Assembly: GCA_947449315.1 (NCBI GenBank)
Contig: CANFRC010000002.1
Location: 124,001-188,000, forward strand
Source: Bacteroidota bacterium
Lineage (GTDB): Bacteria > Bacteroidota > Bacteroidia > 2-12-FULL-35-15
Length of the DNA: 64,000 nucleotides
Reading direction: 5' to 3'
Shown: positions 62,194 to 64,000 of the stretch, piece by piece
How the letters are laid out: the number at the start of each line of letters is the position of its first letter
Position numbering within the stretch: position 1 is the stretch's first letter
The notes under the pieces: model-generated
The model's database searches: none
What the model was told of the DNA's origin: nothing
What the model saw: the letters and a program-made list of their open reading frames with translations, nothing else
Program-made: the position numbers and the translations under genes

Positions 62194-63449
62194 ATTTCAA
62201 ACTGATCATTGATGTATCCGTTTCATTATTGCTTGCGCGCTGGAAACAAACACTAGTTGCTGCAATCGGTGTAACATTCAGTATAACTATGTTCATTGCT
62301 TTGTTGGGTTTTATGTCGGGTTTAAACGATCTGCTTGATGGGTTAGTTGTTAATAGAACTCCGCACGTTCGATTATACAACGAAATAGAACCTACAAAGG
62401 ATCAACCAATTTCCCTTTCCAGAAAATATAGTAAAGATTATAATTTTATCAGTTCTGTAAAGCCAAAAAATGAACGATTGGAGATATACAATAACGGAGC
62501 AATAATGAATGCTTTGAAAAAAGATGATAGAGTGTTGGGTTTTGCTCCTAAAATTACAGCTCAGGTTTTTTATAATGTCGGCGCTATTGATCTCACGGGT
62601 GTAATTAATGGTGTTGATGTTGAGGCGGAAAATAAATTGTTTTTTTTTAAAGATTATGTTACAACAGGTAATTACATTGATCTGAAAAATATTCCTAATA
62701 GTATTATATTAGGAAAAGGAGCTGCGCAAAAAATGATGGCAAATTTAGGTGATGTTATTCAAGTGACTACAACAAAAGGTGAGCGGATGCAATTGAAGGT
62801 TGTTGGTTATTTTGAATCAGGTTTGCAGGATATTGATAAAGTTCAAAGTTATGCATCAATAGGAACTGCTCAAAAATTATTGGGTGAATCAAATAGTTAT
62901 ATAACGGATATTCAAATTAAATTGAAAGATATACTAATGGCTCCTTCAGTTGCTAAAGAATACGCACATTTATTTGATCTAGAAGCTGTGGATATTCAAA
63001 CTGCGAATTCTCAATTTGAAACGGGTAGTTCGGTTAGGACTTTGATCTCCTATGCTGTTGGTATTACATTGTTGATAGTAGCTGGTTTTGGTATTTACAA
63101 CATACTAAACATGATGATATACGAAAAAATGGATTCTATTGCGATTTTGAAGGCTACAGGGTTTTCGGGTGCTGATGTAAATCGCATATTCATTACTATT
63201 GCACTAACAATTGGTGTCTTTGGTGGTCTGTTAGGATTGATTTTTGGTTTCGGATTGTCTGCCTTAATTGATCAGATACCTTTTAATACGGCCGCATTGC
63301 CAACTATTAAAACGTATCCTATTAATTATAATCCAAAGTTTTATATGATAGGTAGTATTTTTTCTATCGTTACAACTTATTTAGCAGGTTATTTTCCTTC
63401 GCGCAAAGCAAGTAAAATTGATCCAGTAATTATTATTAGAGGGAAATAA
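62190..63449 (+). CDS. FtsX-type ABC transporter permease
   Basis: 419 residues. One N-terminal helix (ATGTTAG-free start; LLARWKQTLVAAIGVTFSITMFIALLGF), a large periplasmic domain (~50-275), then three helices at the C-terminus (AVGITLLIVAGFGIYNIL, FITIALTIGVFGGLLGLIFGF, IGSIFSIVTTYLAGYFPS). This is the MacB/LolC four-helix layout. YNILNMMIYEKMDSIAILKATGFSGADV and PSRKASKIDPVIIIRG are the FtsX-family signatures. It would use the ATPase encoded just after it and the adaptor before it to export or extract a substrate from the inner membrane or periplasm. Confidence 0.92.
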   Translation: MNFKLIIDVSVSLLLARWKQTLVAAIGVTFSITMFIALLGFMSGLNDLLDGLVVNRTPHVRLYNEIEPTKDQPISLSRKYSKDYNFISSVKPKNERLEIYNNGAIMNALKKDDRVLGFAPKITAQVFYNVGAIDLTGVINGVDVEAENKLFFFKDYVTTGNYIDLKNIPNSIILGKGAAQKMMANLGDVIQVTTTKGERMQLKVVGYFESGLQDIDKVQSYASIGTAQKLLGESNSYITDIQIKLKDILMAPSVAKEYAHLFDLEAVDIQTANSQFETGSSVRTLISYAVGITLLIVAGFGIYNILNMMIYEKMDSIAILKATGFSGADVNRIFITIALTIGVFGGLLGLIFGFGLSALIDQIPFNTAALPTIKTYPINYNPKFYMIGSIFSIVTTYLAGYFPSRKASKIDPVIIIRGK

Positions 63450-63451
63450 GA

Positions 63452-64000
63452 TGAATAATAAAATTCTGGAATCAATTCAAGTGTCGAAATTTTTTCATGA
63501 TCCTGTTGATATACAAGTATTAAAGGACATCAATTTTTCACTCGAGAAAGGTGAGTTTGTTTCTGTTATAGGAAAATCGGGTTGTGGGAAATCAACTTTG
63601 CTATATATACTATCTACTATGGATACGGATTATACTGGTAATGTTTTGATTGATGGTATAGCCATGCGCGGAAAAAAAGAAGCAGATCTTGCAAAAATTA
63701 GAAATCAAAAAATAGGATTTGTTTTTCAATTTCATTATTTATTAAATGAATTTTCAGTTCTTAAAAATGTGATGTTGCCTGGATTAAAATGGGGTAATTA
63801 TTCTGAAAAGGAAGTGGAGCATAGGGCCTATGAAAAATTGAAAATATTGGGTATTGAAAATGAAGCATTCAAAAAACCAAATCAATTGTCTGGTGGCCAA
63901 AAACAACGCGTTGCAATAGCAAGAGCGCTAATTAACGATCCACTTATTATAATGGGTGATGAGCCGACAGGGAATTTGGATAAGAAAAATAGTGAGATTG
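63452..64000 (+). CDS. ABC transporter ATP-binding protein, LolD/MacB type (3' partial)
   Basis: 183 codons are visible before the window end. Translation from ATG 63452 (2 bases after the permease stop) gives MNNKILESIQVSKFF, Walker A IGKSGCGKSTLLYIL at about 40, the Q loop GFVFQFHYLLNEFSVLKNV, signature QLSGGQKQRVAIARAL, and Walker B LIIMGDEPTGNLD. The FQFHxLL and LSGGQ forms are those of LolD/MacB ATPases that power FtsX-type permeases. It completes the three-gene exporter. Confidence 0.9.

Noticed and set aside
1-64000. tRNA, rRNA, CRISPR, prophage or insertion sequence
   Set aside because: Reading the gene-free stretches on both strands gave no cloverleaf, regular spacer-repeat array, transposase or integrase. 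Small RNAs cannot be excluded by eye.

Overview
The window is AT-rich chromosomal DNA from a member of the Bacteroidota. Three things support this. At least eight encoded proteins or fragments carry the C-terminal type IX secretion (T9SS) sorting domain (xYPNPxxxx... then GxYxxxI... near the end). Several upstream regions carry the Bacteroidota promoter form TTTG-N19/20-TAnnTTTG. The gene families (S46 dipeptidyl peptidase, carboxypeptidase-regulatory TonB receptor, UbiA-like prenyltransferase, DUF4159) are typical of the phylum. I see no rRNA, tRNA, CRISPR array, transposase, integrase or phage gene. The genus cannot be named from this sequence alone.

Layout. 1-12.7 kb: a 5'-truncated PNGase F-like secreted protein, a lipoprotein, fumarylacetoacetase divergent from an ECF sigma factor with a large membrane-anchored protein behind it, a fused membrane/spermidine-synthase-like protein, a small beta-barrel, a short-chain dehydrogenase and an Asp-box T9SS protein. 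12.7-31.5 kb: PgpH-like HD phosphohydrolase, thiolase, NlpC/P60 peptidase, UbiA-like prenyltransferase, T9SS subtilase, EttA, S46 dipeptidyl peptidase (Gly at the S1 position, DPP7-like), HisS, histidine ammonia-lyase flanked by copies of a dispersed repeat, a second Asp-box T9SS protein and inorganic pyrophosphatase. 31.5-39.8 kb: an accessory stretch with T9SS proteins, a truncated T9SS gene remnant, DUF4159 and small unknown proteins, and a TonB receptor with a partner protein. 39.8-54.1 kb: an acyltransferase and a phenylacetyl-CoA degradation locus. paaE sits alone with its own promoter, separated by an opposite-strand T9SS Asp-box/PKD protein pair from paaABCD-G-H-I-J-Y, which ends in two tightly coupled genes of unknown role. 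54.1-64 kb: a very large alpha-2-macroglobulin with an intact CxEQ thioester motif, a VF530 protein, a DEAD-type helicase reading DEVD, and an ABC export operon (adaptor, FtsX permease, ATPase) cut by the window end.

Together the genes suggest an aerobic heterotroph that degrades protein and glycoprotein outside the cell (PNGase-like protein, subtilase, DPP7-like peptidase). It would feed aromatic and amino acids into central metabolism through fahA, hutH, the paa genes and thiolases.

No clearly unprecedented system stands out. The best leads are the two unknown genes coupled to the 3' end of the paa operon (53210-54125), the sigma factor/membrane protein pair (4698-7092), the truncated T9SS gene at 33062-33559, the repeats flanking hutH, and a perfect hairpin over a possible start codon at 54574-54600.
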